In this document: one piece after another, positions 34,653-45,853 of the stretch
Position numbering within the stretch: position 1 is the stretch's first letter
How the letters are laid out: every line of letters starts with the position of its first letter
Assembly: GCA_030549205.1 (NCBI GenBank)
Contig: JAUKTV010000002.1
Span: 1,364,001 to 1,428,000 of the forward strand
Direction of reading: 5' to 3'
Length of the DNA stretch: 64,000 nucleotides
Source of the DNA: Apiosordaria backusii
Lineage: Eukaryota; Ascomycota; Sordariomycetes; Sordariales; Lasiosphaeriaceae
Translations under genes and position numbers: made by a program
The notes under the pieces: generated by a model
Databases searched by the model: none
Told to the model about the DNA's origin: nothing
Seen by the model: only the letters and a program-made list of their open reading frames with translations

Positions 34653-35373
34653 ATGATGACTGAAAGGGAACTAGCCGGTGATGCCGAGAATTCATAGGCC
34701 AGGGACTCTATGTGAGCGGGGCACTGGGCGATGAAGCTGAAAAGACCACGACATAGCGAGAACCTCCTCTGCGGGCGCGTATGTTCTGAGCTCACCTTTC
34801 CCCGCCAGCTCACGTGCCTGTCTTCTGGACCAATTGCAATACCTACCACATCAGTTGGGATGCATGTTGGGCATCGACGACGCATACACTTGTGTCACCT
34901 CAGAACGGAATGGTTTGGGCTTATTGACTTTCTGCCAGTATTCAGGTAAGTATGATGCTTTTTCGTTCAGCGCACCAAGAAGCCATACCATGCAAGTTGA
35001 GATGCCTTAGCATATGAGCAATAATTAGTTTTGGGACCCCAATTTTCTCTTTTGGGACACGCTGACCCACAATGTTACATCTTAGACACAAACCGTCATG
35101 CAACAGCCCACCTCACTGCCGTCAAACAGCCTCGCCGTCGTCAAAAATGAAGGCATCACGAAGTCCTCATAATATAGTATCAATTTTCACACCACCGAAC
35201 TACCGGACTGGCCATTTTATACGTCACCCTCCACTGCCTGCCGGCCCTGCGCTGGGCTTTGCCCTTGCAGCCCTGGGAGCATATTGTGGTGTACCTAAGG
35301 CTTGCGTTTTCTGATTGGCATCAGCCAATCATAGTTCAGCGCACGGACCCAGAATTTAACCCTCACCCTGTTG
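34653..35373. other. Spacer between the SNTX-like gene and the HNH gene
   Basis: About 720 bp. It should contain the SNTX-like promoter and the 3' flank of the HNH gene. No gene recognised. Confidence 0.4.
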
Positions 35374-35390
35374 TAACCCTAACCCTAATT
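35374..35390. repeat. Telomere-like (TTAGGG)2 tract at the HNH stop codon
   Basis: The plus strand reads TAACCCTAACCCTAATT. On the minus strand this is AATTAGGGTTAGGGTTA, and its first TAG (35385-35387) is the stop codon of the HNH gene. Confidence 0.9.
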
Positions 35391-36689
35391 ATCCTCGTCC
35401 TCGTCCTCGTCCTCATCCTCGTCTTCATCACTCTCGTCCTCCTCCCATTCATTGACCTCGGCACGAGCGATTGCCTCCTCCACGGCCAAATGTACTCGGC
35501 GTGCTGCTTCTTGGGTTTCGTCATCGCTTAGCTTTAGAGGCGACTCAGGCTCGAAACCGTAATCCGTGATCCAGGACTCGACACCATCCATGTCGGTCGT
35601 CCCGAAATGGGTAGCTAACACGAGCAACATGCTCCGTCGCATATAGGCCCCGGGCGTTGGAAAAGGCCGTTGGGTGTAATAACGCGTCCAGACATCTTGC
35701 CATCCCTGCCGCTTAACGTCCCTGATTCGGATGAGAGCCATGACGAAATGAAAATACATAAAGCGTGAGACAGGGCGTTTCTCATTGCGGAATGCAAGCT
35801 CCTTCCCATCAAGGTCCCCCCCTGTATGATCGTTTGAACCCCAGCTGGTCATGATATCAGGGGAGATAACATCAATCCGCCAGCGCGTAATCGGCGTCTC
35901 TCTTGCATCGACAGGAACGATGAGAATATGGTAAGTGTCAAACCATTTCTGTATCTGCTTGTGAAGGAGGAGAGAATTCCCAGCTCGTCGGAGGGCTGGT
36001 GCTCGGCTGCCGAAGAGAATCTCACCAATCTCATCGCTATCGAGAAAGAAAGGGACGATATGTGCAGAGACGATAAAATCGCTAGGAGCCGAGGTCCCTG
36101 TCGCATGACACCAGACGCGGCCGCTACCATGCTCTCCCGCGTAATATGCCAGCGATTCGTGACGCCAGGAACTTGGCCGTTTCTTCGTCTTCTCGAGGCC
36201 GCCACATTTCTTATAGAGGGCAAGAAGGCAATCAGAGATCTCACCACCTCGTGGCTCTAGCAGGCGGAGAATGCCAGAATCCTGCAAGCGCACCTTTTTG
36301 GCTTGGTGCTGCCACAGGGCGTCGCCTGCTGAGAGGAATCGGCCAGTGGCCTCCCGAAGTCGTTTTTTGGCGTCGCGAGGAGGGATCACTTTGGAATCCC
36401 GCTCTTGGATAATGAGCTCGCGCTCAAGTCGGTATTCTTCCTTTTGCTTCGACGCAAGCTCGATACCAAGGGTCGCAAGTTCTAGGCTTGCCTGCCGGTC
36501 TGGTTGGGGGCGCTCCTCATCGGGTTCACGGTCGGGGAGAACTTTTTGAGAAAGGTCGTCGAATGCCTTCCCCAGTTCCTGCGATATACACCGTGCTCTC
36601 TCGTACTGGGCTTTTTTCGCGGCAAGACGGTCGGGGTCTGGCGAGCGAGCGCGAGAGGGGTCTGGCGAGCAAGCGCGAGAAGGGTTCAT
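35385..36689 (-). CDS. HNH-nuclease domain protein (HNH_2 type)
   Basis: A single exon of 434 residues. The N-terminus has a duplicated RSPDP-type motif (SRACSPDPSRARSPDPDR), followed by a predicted helical region (about 20-150). The HNH core spans about 190-270: CHATGTSAPSDFIVSAHIVP with the first His, then RRAGNSLLLHKQIQKWFD with the Asn and second His-type position, then YHILIVPVD. This matches the fungal HNH_2 family, small DNA-endonuclease-like domains of unknown role that are abundant in sordariomycetes. The C-terminus is an extreme Asp/Glu run (EDEDEDEDEDEDN) ending inside a TTAGGG repeat. A 21-bp minisatellite sits 170 bp upstream of the start. No lesion is seen in the core. Confidence 0.78.
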   Translation of the reverse strand: MNPSRACSPDPSRARSPDPDRLAAKKAQYERARCISQELGKAFDDLSQKVLPDREPDEERPQPDRQASLELATLGIELASKQKEEYRLERELIIQERDSKVIPPRDAKKRLREATGRFLSAGDALWQHQAKKVRLQDSGILRLLEPRGGEISDCLLALYKKCGGLEKTKKRPSSWRHESLAYYAGEHGSGRVWCHATGTSAPSDFIVSAHIVPFFLDSDEIGEILFGSRAPALRRAGNSLLLHKQIQKWFDTYHILIVPVDARETPITRWRIDVISPDIMTSWGSNDHTGGDLDGKELAFRNEKRPVSRFMYFHFVMALIRIRDVKRQGWQDVWTRYYTQRPFPTPGAYMRRSMLLVLATHFGTTDMDGVESWITDYGFEPESPLKLSDDETQEAARRVHLAVEEAIARAEVNEWEEDESDEDEDEDEDEDEDN

Positions 36690-37318
36690 TTTTCAGGGGT
36701 TGCTGCGAGGCGAGATTAGTGCTGTGAAGAGGCAAGCTACAGTGATTGTAGAGGAAATTCGGAGAGTTGAAAGCTAAGAAAGAAGAAGAAGCTTTTAAAG
36801 ACCCCACGGCCGAAAAAAAAATAGTGACTCAAACTTAAAATAAAAAATAGCGATAAGGCGTTACAAGATAGTGGGGAGGCGTTGAAAGATAGTCGATACG
36901 TTTTAAAGATAATTTGATAGGCGTTCAGATATTATTGGAATGCTTATTGATTACTTTTAAGGCCTTTCAACTATCTTTCAAGGCCTACTCACTATCTTTT
37001 CAGACCTTTGTTTTATACAGCAGTCTCTATTCTTTTGTCAACGACATGTTTGTCAAGCTACTTCAGGACGGGATGTGTGGAGGTGCGGACCAACTGATCC
37101 GCTCCTTAGGCATGCAGTTGGGGTAACACTGCGGGAATGGCGTCTTGGGGTGCATGTCTTGCGTTGAATGTCGAATCACCATCCAGTATATCTACCTCCA
37201 ATGTCTCCAAGCCTCGCTCTACTCTACCTTGTCATTCAATCTTCCATTGCTACTTGACGCGAATCCCATTTCAGAAGGCACCCTTCCAGAGTCTATCAAT
37301 CTGCACGGCCCAGGAAAA
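36690..37318. other. Divergent spacer between the HNH and dioxygenase genes, with minisatellite
   Basis: AT-rich from about 36780 to 37010, holding the inverted 21-bp repeat array (separate entry). The remaining 300 bp lead into the dioxygenase gene. An in-frame Met at 37145 could extend that protein by 58 residues but is less likely. Confidence 0.45.
36857..37006. repeat. 21-bp minisatellite arranged as two inverted halves
   Basis: Left half units begin at 36857: GGCGTTACAAGATAGTGGGG, GGCGTTGAAAGATAGTCGAT, then two weaker ones. The right half (about 36941-37006) holds the same unit in reverse complement, for example GGTCTGAAAAGATAGTGAGT and GGCCTTGAAAGATAGTTGAA when read on the minus strand. 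The consensus is close to GGCCTTGAAAGATAGTNNNNA. The same unit recurs at 60565-60692. Confidence 0.75.
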
Positions 37319-38665
37319 ATGGCTACGGAAGCAGTGTCTGGACCTCCTGGTCAACCTGACATCAGTTATCTCCCGGATCATGACAACTACTTGGCGAGAA
37401 TCAAGCGTCGAATAGAAACCGAGGTCTTGACCAAAGCCCTACCTCATGGCTTTCCACTCCAGCTTCAAAATGAACTTGTGTGGGATGGAAACGAGCTTGC
37501 CGAGAAATACGACTGGAATTACAGATTGACCAACAACGATTTGGCCGAAATTGAATCGGCCCTCCAGCATTTCCAAGCTCAAAATTTGGGCCTTGGATTT
37601 ATCAACCAGGATACATTCCCACTTCCCAACCTCCACAGAACCCTGCGAGAAATCTCGAAGGAAATCCACACAGGCCATGGTTTCAAGGTCGTCCGCGGCG
37701 TTCCCGTGACGGCACATACACGCGAGGAAAACATCATCATCTACGCTGGAATCTCTTCCCACGTTGCTCCGATCCGTGGTCGCCAGGATTCTCAGTATGA
37801 TGGAAAGCCGGCAGATGTGGTGCTTGCCCATATTAAAGATCTGACAGCCAGCGTGGATGCAAGCAGGATTGGAGCACCCGCATACACCCACGACAAGCAG
37901 GTCTTTCATACGGATATCGGCGATGTTATTGCATTGTTCGCCCTGGGAGAGGCTGCCGACGGAGGACAAAGCTATCTTTCCAGCAGCTGGAAGGTGTACA
38001 ATGAGCTCGCTGCGACAAGACCTGATCTGATCCAGACCCTGGCAGAGCCATGGGCAGCAGATACGTATGTGTTCCCGCTTTAACAGGATGGATGTTATGA
38101 CTGACATTCCGCAGCTTTGGGAAGTTGGATACCCCCTACTCACTGGCTCCATTGCTGCATCACCAACCCGCCACAGCCACCGACCCAGAACGGCTGATCA
38201 TTCAGTACGCTCGGCGGAGCTTCACCGGGTACTGGGGCCTTCCTCGCTCAGCAAACATCCCGCCCATCACTGAAGCTCAAGCAGAAGCGCTGGATGCACT
38301 GCACTTCACAGCGGAGAAGTATGCGGTCTCCCTGGACTTTCACCAGGGAGACATCCAATACGTCAACAACCTCAGCATCTTCCACGCCCGTGCCGGATTT
38401 CGTGATTCGGCAGAGAAGCAGTGAGTTTTCCTCTAAGACAGAAGCTTGTATTGGTGCTAACAATCGCAGACGCCATCTTGTTCGACTTTGGCTGCGTGAT
38501 CCGGAGTATGCTTGGAAGACTCCTGAGGTCCTACAGAGCAGGTGGCATCGGGTTTACAAGGGTGTAACGCCTCAGAATTCCGTTTTTCCTCTTGAACCTT
38601 TCGTCAGAAGTGCCAGTAAGGGAGAGTCCAATGGTGAGAAGTCGGATGGTAAGGTGCTGGAATAG
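37319..38665 (+). CDS. TauD/TfdA-type Fe(II)/2-oxoglutarate-dependent dioxygenase
   Basis: Three exons: 37319-38064, 38115-38420 and 38470-38665 (introns 50 and 49 bp), exactly 416 codons, 415 residues. The iron-binding facial triad is visible: HTD in KQVFHTDIGDVIALF (His197, Asp199) and the distal His in LSIFHARAGF (His339). The 2-oxoglutarate-binding Arg follows in RHLVRLWLRD (Arg352 or Arg356). FKVVRGVPV and AGISSHVAPIRGRQ are typical of the fungal clavaminate-synthase-like group. Such enzymes hydroxylate or oxidatively cleave small molecules (taurine and related sulfonates, or secondary metabolites); the substrate is not evident. The start MATEAV has a good context (AAAAATGG). Divergent from the HNH gene and adjacent to a methionine-permease-like gene, which may hint at sulfur metabolism but could be chance. 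Confidence 0.87.
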
Positions 38666-40079
38666 CTAGGTATGGTTGCGGGCGATTTGGGTCATGTTTC
38701 CTCGTTCTCCAAAGTATGTCGCCACGCATGGCGCACGGCTGTCGGCATCAAGCCACAATAGCATACAATCACAGTTGATATCGAATCAGTAGGAGGATGC
38801 ATCGCGAGGAAGTTGAGATCGGATCACATCTTTAACAGTGGCAATGGCGAACATGGGAAGGTAAATGCCTGATCTGGCAGGTAGTACTGGCCCCTCACCT
38901 GGGAGGTACGATTCGCAAAGCTGAATGGCCACCCAATATCAACTCATTCGGACAGTACATCCATTCATACCTGTTTATGCTGCCATCCTGCCGGTGTTTG
39001 ACGGAAGAACTTATCAGGTCAGAGAAGACCATGGCATCCCTTCCCATGATTGACCCTGGCCAACCACTGATACCCGGTGTGTGGCTTGGAAAGAAACAGT
39101 GGCATGCGCACGCAAGATGGCGGAAGAGGCGCAGGCAAGCTTTTTAGTGAAAGTATGTCAGCCACAAAACGCACATTTGCAGGCTAACGAAGACCACAAC
39201 CACAATTCACTGGTCACCGACATCAAATGATGTTGCTCAGCTTCCTGTATTTTGTCTCTGGCTCTTTATTGCAGCAGCTGCCCAAAGATCATCCTGCATT
39301 TTCCCACCCCGCTTCTTCCCGTCAGATATACGACCCCCAGGTATTATCCTGCCACTGAGATCTCGGCTCACCCGATGGCGTTATTCTTGCCAACAATGAG
39401 CGACAACCATCCAGACTGATTCCAAGATTGCATTTGCATCCTCCTGCCAATACGGGCAGGCAAAATCCTACCCGTACCTTTTCTCGACCAAACAAACCGT
39501 CAGTTTCTGGACGGGTGATCTGCCGCCCAACCAACATGACATTGCCATGCCAAAAAGGACACAGCCAAGGCCGGGAAAACTGCAGACAAGGTCTTCAGGC
39601 CTTACTCTCCAAAAGTTCCAAAAGTACCATCCAAGTCGGGGGATATTGCTCGTACACAAACCAGGGGACTGATAAGGAAAGTCCCCAAGGAAGATGCTGC
39701 TGGTTGGATGCAGTATTTTCCCAAAACAAAATGCAATACAAAGTGATGCCATGAGCCAGGTATCTGACGCTTCCCTACACGTGTCAAACCCCAGAGTGCG
39801 GAATGCGGAATGTATCACCAGCTGCTGAGACTGGAACCGTCCACCACTTAAGGTTGTTCTATGCCCTATTAAATGAACTGCAGTACGACTTGAATGTCTC
39901 ACCAGCAGACGGGTAGATAAGGCCGTGTGTCCACGGCACGTCATCTTTCCCCTCGATTCCCCGCTTCTGTGATCTTTCATTGTTAACACTGCAGGCTGAT
40001 CTTGAAGCTGTAAGTAAACAAATAATGTGTTGATGTCAACAACCAACACTAATAATTGTGATTTAGCACATTCCTAACA
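38666..40079. other. Spacer upstream of the permease, no gene seen
   Basis: About 1.4 kb containing only short frames (for example 39322-39537 and 39468-40049 on minus) without recognisable sequence. The permease promoter and leader lie near its right end. Confidence 0.45.
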
Positions 40080-42091
40080 ATGTCCTTCAACTGGCGCCGT
40101 CCATTCCGGTCCCGGGACGACAGCGATGAACCGGTCACACAAGATGCGCCCGCGTTGGACCGTGTCGACAGCGCCGAGGTCTCAGACGGCAGTCTGAAGT
40201 ACACCCTTGAGAAAGGCGGCAATGACTCCCAGCCTTCATACCAGGAGGCCACAGGGGCACCGGTGGAAAGCCGCTCGCCCCTGGGATACTCTGTTGGCCC
40301 CATCACGATCATCTTTCTGAATGTTAGCAAGATGATTGGGACCGGTGTTTACTCTACCCGTCAGTCATTCCTTGTCTTGTGGATAATGACCCTAGAGATA
40401 CTGATAAATGACAGCATCTGCCATTCTGAGAGGAACTGGCTCCGTCGGGTTGAGCATGATCTATTGGACGCTTGGGTTTTTCACTTCCATCTCGACTCTG
40501 TCAGTGCTGCTAGAATTTGCGTCTTACTTCCCAAACCGATCCGGAAGCGAAGTCGTGTACCTCGAACAGGCCTACCCAAGACCAAGATGGCTCTTCCCTA
40601 CAGCATTCGCCTTCTTGAACGTCGTCCTATCCTTCAGCAGTGGAAACTCAATCGGTATGTCCTCCCACCAACACCACACCCCCAGAAAGAAACCCCTAAC
40701 AAATCCCCAGTCTGCGCCCAATACCTCTTCCGCATCAACGGCCACACCCCCTCCCCCTGGGAACTCAAAGGTGCCGCCATAGCAGCCTACACCGTCGCCT
40801 TCCTCGCCGTCGTCTTCCACACCAAAGCCTCCTACGCCTTCTCCAACGGAATCGGCATCGTCAAAACCCTCACCCTCCTCTTCATAGCCATCACCGGCCT
40901 CGTCGTCTTAGGGGGCAACATCCCCTCCATCCCCGACCCCCACGCCAACTTCCGCGACGCCTTCAACGGCCTCCCCCCCCACCCCCTACGGCCTCAACAA
41001 CGCGTTATACCGCATCATCTTCTCCTACACCGGCTTCGACAACGCCTTCAACGTCGTCAACGAGGTCAAAAACCCAATCAAGACCCTCCGCCGCAACACC
41101 TTCCTCTCCGTCTTCCTCGTCGCCGTCCTCTACAACCTAGCCAACGTGGCCTACTTCGCCTCCGTCCCCCTCCCCGCCCTCCGCGCCGCCAAGGAAATCA
41201 CCGCCTCCCTCTTCTTCACCGCCGTCTTTGGCACCTCTGGTGCTGTCCGCGGGTTGAACTTCCTTATCGCGTTATCCTCCTTCGGCAATTTAGTAACCGT
41301 CCTAATCGGCTCCTCCCGCATGATCCGCGAGTGCGGCCGCCAGGGCGTCCTCCCTTTTCCCCGGTTCTGGGCCAGCACCCGCCCCTTTGGCACCCCCATC
41401 GGCCCGTATTTTGTGAAGTGGTTCATGACGGTGATCATGATCTTGGCTCCCCCCGCGGGAGACGCGTTTAATTTTGTCGTGGACTTGCAGGTCTACCCGT
41501 CGGCGCTGTTTCACATACTGGTTGGGATTGGGCTTCTCATCGTGAGATATCGAAGAAGAAGACTGGGGCTGCCGAGGGGGGAGTTCAAAGCCTGGAATGT
41601 GGTTGTCGTGTTTAATATCTTGGTGTATGCGTACTTGTTGGTGATGCCTTGGTACCCACCCGAGGGGGGACCCTACGCGGGGAATGTGAGTTTTTGGTAT
41701 GCGACGTATGTTGTTACCGGTACTGGGATGTAAGTTCTTCTTTTCTTCTTTTCCAATCCACACTGTTGTGACGAAAGGCTGACGATCAAAAAGTTTGATC
41801 GGGTGCGGCATCTACTACTACGCCTGGATTTGGCTTCTCCCCAAGCTGAGAGGGTACCGCATCCGACAGGAGGTCTTGACCCTGGAAGACGGGGCACAAA
41901 GTCACAAGGTCATCAAAGTCCCCGTGGCAGAACTTGCAGAGTGGGATGCCACCCACGATGCTGTTGGCAGGCCGCTCAACCGGGCAAGAGACAGTAACTC
42001 GGGAGATTCTGAGCGGATCGGTGTCTCGAGTACCGCAGGAGGAGAAAAGAGGCAAGGTGGCGATGTGAGGGATGTAGACCCCGAGAAGTAA
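40080..42091 (+). CDS. APC-family amino-acid permease, MUP1-like methionine permease, with a one-base frameshift
   Basis: Four exons: 40080-40359, 40415-40654, 40711-41729 and 41794-42091 (introns 55, 56 and 64 bp). The summed length is 1,837, one base too many. The frame breaks at a run of eight C (40973-40980). With seven C the sequence reads on smoothly through NGLPPTPYGLNNALYR, giving 611 residues. About 12 hydrophobic helices are visible, starting with the APC-type first helix ITIIFLNVSKMIGTGVYSTP and ending in a charged C-tail. The overall pattern fits the L-type/high-affinity methionine permease group (MUP1-like). Everything on both sides of the run is intact, so a sequencing or assembly error in the homopolymer is as likely as a recent inactivating mutation. 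Confidence 0.8.
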
Positions 42092-43865
42092 CCTCCTCGG
42101 CTGCTAGCCATGAAAGAGTAGGGGACAAGGCACACACATCAGCCAAGGCGAGGCGGAGGTAGCAAGTGAAGAAATTTCTCATATCTGCACTCCGATATTC
42201 CTATCATCTCCGATTCGGACACCCATCCTCACCCGCAGTGTCTGACAATATGTATCCTGTCATACCCATTGCTTCCCCCCTCGCTATTCGCTTGGTTACT
42301 CGGATTACCCTTCTTGGAACCAACATTCTCAGCCTCATATCGCGCAGTAGTCCCATCCACAACCGCTACAACATCTCCCATCCTTGTGATAATTCCAAGG
42401 CCCAGACCCTCTAAAAGCTCTGACCATTCTATTGCAGCAGATACAATAATCATCAGGGTCCATCCGCCCACGTCGCCCCGCAGCGGAAGTCGCCTTCAGG
42501 GGTGGCACGTGAGCAGAGCTAATCCCCAAGAAGAATCACACTTAGGTAACGGCGTCTGCCATGATTGGGTACACACACTTCACAACGTTTGCGGCTGGGC
42601 GGGTAACAGGGTCCGGTGCAGCTCATCTTCTCACTTGCATGAAGGTCACTGCAGAAGTTAAAGCCGGTCTTGTTGTATCTCACGACCCGATTTGCACTGC
42701 AGTTCCGCGGTAGATTCCTTTCCGAGGCGGGCGAGATGGGGTCGTCTGGCAATAAAACAACATGTAAATCTGAGAGCAGTGCACAAAGATGAAACTGTCG
42801 TGGCCTGGCCAGTGCATGGATTTTGAAGGCCCGTTGTGCCCCCGCATTCCGGTGCGGATGGCCCCGGACCGTAACATCGAGGATCGGGGCCAAGATGGAC
42901 CTAGCGGCGGACAAGCGAGCCAAGGGAAACCAATGCGTGTCGTAGATAACGATGATAGCCATGATAACCCTCATGAGGCATGCGTGTGTTGTGCAACGAA
43001 GTATCGAGATAAGAAAGTGTCAACGATCAAAAAAGAGAAACAACAGCAGTGTAATCGAGATGGAGTGCCATCCAGATCTACATATGACGATGCCCTGCTT
43101 GAGACAACGCCTCTCGGGCGAATCAGACAGAAAAAGGGGGAAACATCAGGAAACATTGCAAGCCTGGAATTCGCCAATGAACAGACGACAGGAGATTTCG
43201 GACCATTTCTGAACCAATGAGGAAAGGAAAAGTGATGTCGAGGGCTGGCAAGAGATTCTGCATGTAACATGCGGCACTCGCTGATAAGATGAGGGTGCGG
43301 GGAACGGCGTCGGCCTGTCTCACACTAGGTCGGCCAAGCGCTACACATCGGAAAGCACCTTGATGGGTTGGGGAAGATGAAAAAAAGGAAATAGAAGGAA
43401 GCTCAGGTGTCAGATGCCTCATCTTTTATGGTAAAAAGTAAAGTCAAGATGGCTCGAAAATGGCGACATCTCACATCAGAACGGGGTACGAAAAAAACAA
43501 GTTTGAGGACCGCCCGATGCTGGCCGGTGTCGGTTCCGGATCGGCTCGCAAAAGTAGTGTGTTTCTTATGTTGCGTGTGCCGTCCGCTGTCCAGGCGCCC
43601 ACTAATTATGCTGCAAGAAACATGGAGGGGTGTGCGGTGCTGCGGTATGCCGAATTTGGGGGGGTTGCAGCGCATGGTCCAGGGCTGGAAAGGCGTGAGG
43701 TCTGGCCTGACTGACCACTCGGTCTTCCCCTCAATACCAGTTTTGCCACTGCGTGCAAGTCATCGTGTGAAAAACTCTAAGTATCCTCCCACGCAACCCT
43801 CTTGTGCGAAAAAAAAAAAAGAGAAGTGATACACATACTTGTCATACTCCGAATCAGACTGAGGT
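42092..43865. other. Spacer between permease and MFS exporter, no gene seen
   Basis: About 1.8 kb. Overlapping short frames on both strands lack splice context or family resemblance. A poly-A run (43808-43820) lies just upstream of the MFS gene start. Confidence 0.45.
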
Positions 43866-45853
43866 ATGCATGTCGAAGAGCAACCCCGACCCCTCTCGGG
43901 TGACCCTGAGATGGAGCAGACGGATGAGACAACCTCTCTCCTCGCAGCAAAAAAACCAGGATACGTGACATTCCCAGAGTCTCACCATGAAGACTCATGG
44001 AAGCCTTCTGCTGGCTTCTGGTGGATCGAGACAGGTATGTTGTGTTGTGCTGTGTCTGGAAAACAAAAAGAAACGAGCGAACAAACCGACTGACGACCCC
44101 CTCACCAGCTCTGTGGGCCAATGTGTTTCTCTCTGGATTTGACGGAACCATCACGGCCTCAACGTATGCCGCCATCAGCTCCGACTTCGACGCGGCAAAC
44201 AACGCAGCCTGGCTGACAACCTCGTATCTGATCACGAGCACGGCTTTCCAGCCTCTCTATGGCCGCTTCTCTGATATGTTTGGGCGGCGAATTTGCTTCT
44301 TCATTTCGACATTGACCTTTATGATTGGGTGTTTTGGCTGTTCCATGGCACAGACCATCTTGACGCTGGACATCATGAGGGCTGTGACGGGCTTTGGCGG
44401 AGGCGGGTTAATTACAATGGGTGAGTTGACGTTGACAGAGAGCGAAATGTTGGGCCACAAGACATAGCACTGACGATATCTTCGCAGCAACCGTCATCAA
44501 CTCCGACATGATCCCCTTCCGGAAGCGGGGCATGTACCAGGCCATGCAAAATATCCTCGTCGGTTTCGGTGCTGTTTTGGGAGCATCGTTGGGAGGCGCA
44601 ATTACCCAAGCCATTGGCTGGAGATGGTGTTTCTTGTTGCAAGTGCCAGTTTCGCTCTTCGCACTCGTTGTGGGTTACTTTGTGTTGGAGAATCCCGTCT
44701 GCATAGTGCCCCAATTGATCCCAGTCACTGCCACACAACGGTTTCGCTCAGCGATCAAGCGGCTGGATCTCTCAGGGTCGCTTTTCCTGGTCGGCGGACT
44801 GCTCCTCCAACTTTTGGGCTTGACCCTTGGCGGCAATGAGTACCCATGGGCCAGCATGCCGGTCGTCCTGGCTTTGGTTGGAAGTTCCGTGCTGTTGTTC
44901 CTGTTTGTGGAGATTGAAGCCCACACCAAGGCAATTCCCATGATTCCGCTCCGCATGTTGAAGGGCTGGCAGCCAATTGCGGTTCAACTGACCAACATCT
45001 TTTCTGGAATGGCTTCGTATGCCGTAAGTTCTCCTTCCCTTTTCCCACGATGTATCTAGCACACTTGCTGATGTTGTCCCAACAGTACATGTTCATGGTC
45101 CCATTGTATTTCCAAGCTGTTCGCGGCGATTCTCCGTCGGCGGCCGGTCTTCGACTTATGATTCCCGCTCTAGCCACTCCGGTTGGTGGTGTTATTGCTG
45201 GGTCGTTGATGCAGCGTGGGACTCGTCTCTCGTATAACGTTCGCATGGGTACCGCTATGATGCTCGTCGGGAACCTGCTCGCGCTGTCGATGGGAACGAC
45301 GGGTGCTCGGTGGAAGGAGTTTTTCTATTTGATACCTGCCAACCTGGGCCTTGGCCTGACCAATCCCAGTGTCTTATTTAGCTTCATCTCATTTTGGGAG
45401 CACAGAGGTAAGATAAACAACAAGACCAGAGGAGATCAACTTCGAGACTGACCATCTATGCAGAACAAGCCGTTGCCACCTCGACAGTGTACCTGATCCG
45501 GAGTATGGGAACCATCTATGGTGTGACAGTAACAGCTGCCATCGTCCAAAACGTGTTGTTGGCTGGTCTTCCTGGGGCGCTTGGTGCTGATGCCAGTGAA
45601 GAGGTGCGTATCTGTGTTCCCCATGTTGCCTTGGTATGTGGTACTAACAGGTGGTGTGGTTGCACAGCTGGTTGAGAGGTTACGCAAATCGCTCTTCGCC
45701 ATTGGGGACCTCTCCCCCACGCAACAGCTTGCCGTCAGGGCATTGTACTGCGACGCCCTCAGGATAGCGTTTGCGGCGTCGAGCGGGTTTGCATTGCTGG
45801 CCTTTGCATTCTCGTGGGCGCATAGAACAGGATCGATGCAGAGAAAGGCGTGA
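43866..45853 (+). CDS. MFS exporter (DHA2/Vba-type)
   Basis: Six exons: 43866-44034, 44109-44420, 44488-45023, 45086-45407, 45464-45603 and 45668-45853. All introns (56-74 bp) have GT-AG ends, and the coding length is exactly 555 codons, 554 residues. After a 55-residue polar N-terminus come multiple hydrophobic helices, probably 14. The MFS motif A is in GRFSDMFGRRICFF after helix 2. WLTTSYLITSTAFQPLYGR and AVTGFGGGGLITM are typical of the drug:H+ antiporter-2 group, which includes the vacuolar basic-amino-acid transporters Vba1-3. It is a plasma-membrane or vacuolar proton-coupled exporter; the substrate is unknown. No biosynthetic cluster genes lie next to it apart from the permease and dioxygenase. 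Confidence 0.9.

Noticed and set aside
42519..42974. 151-residue minus-strand frame in the permease/MFS spacer
   Set aside because: No recognisable motif, antisense frames of equal length, and composition typical of noncoding GC-rich spacer.
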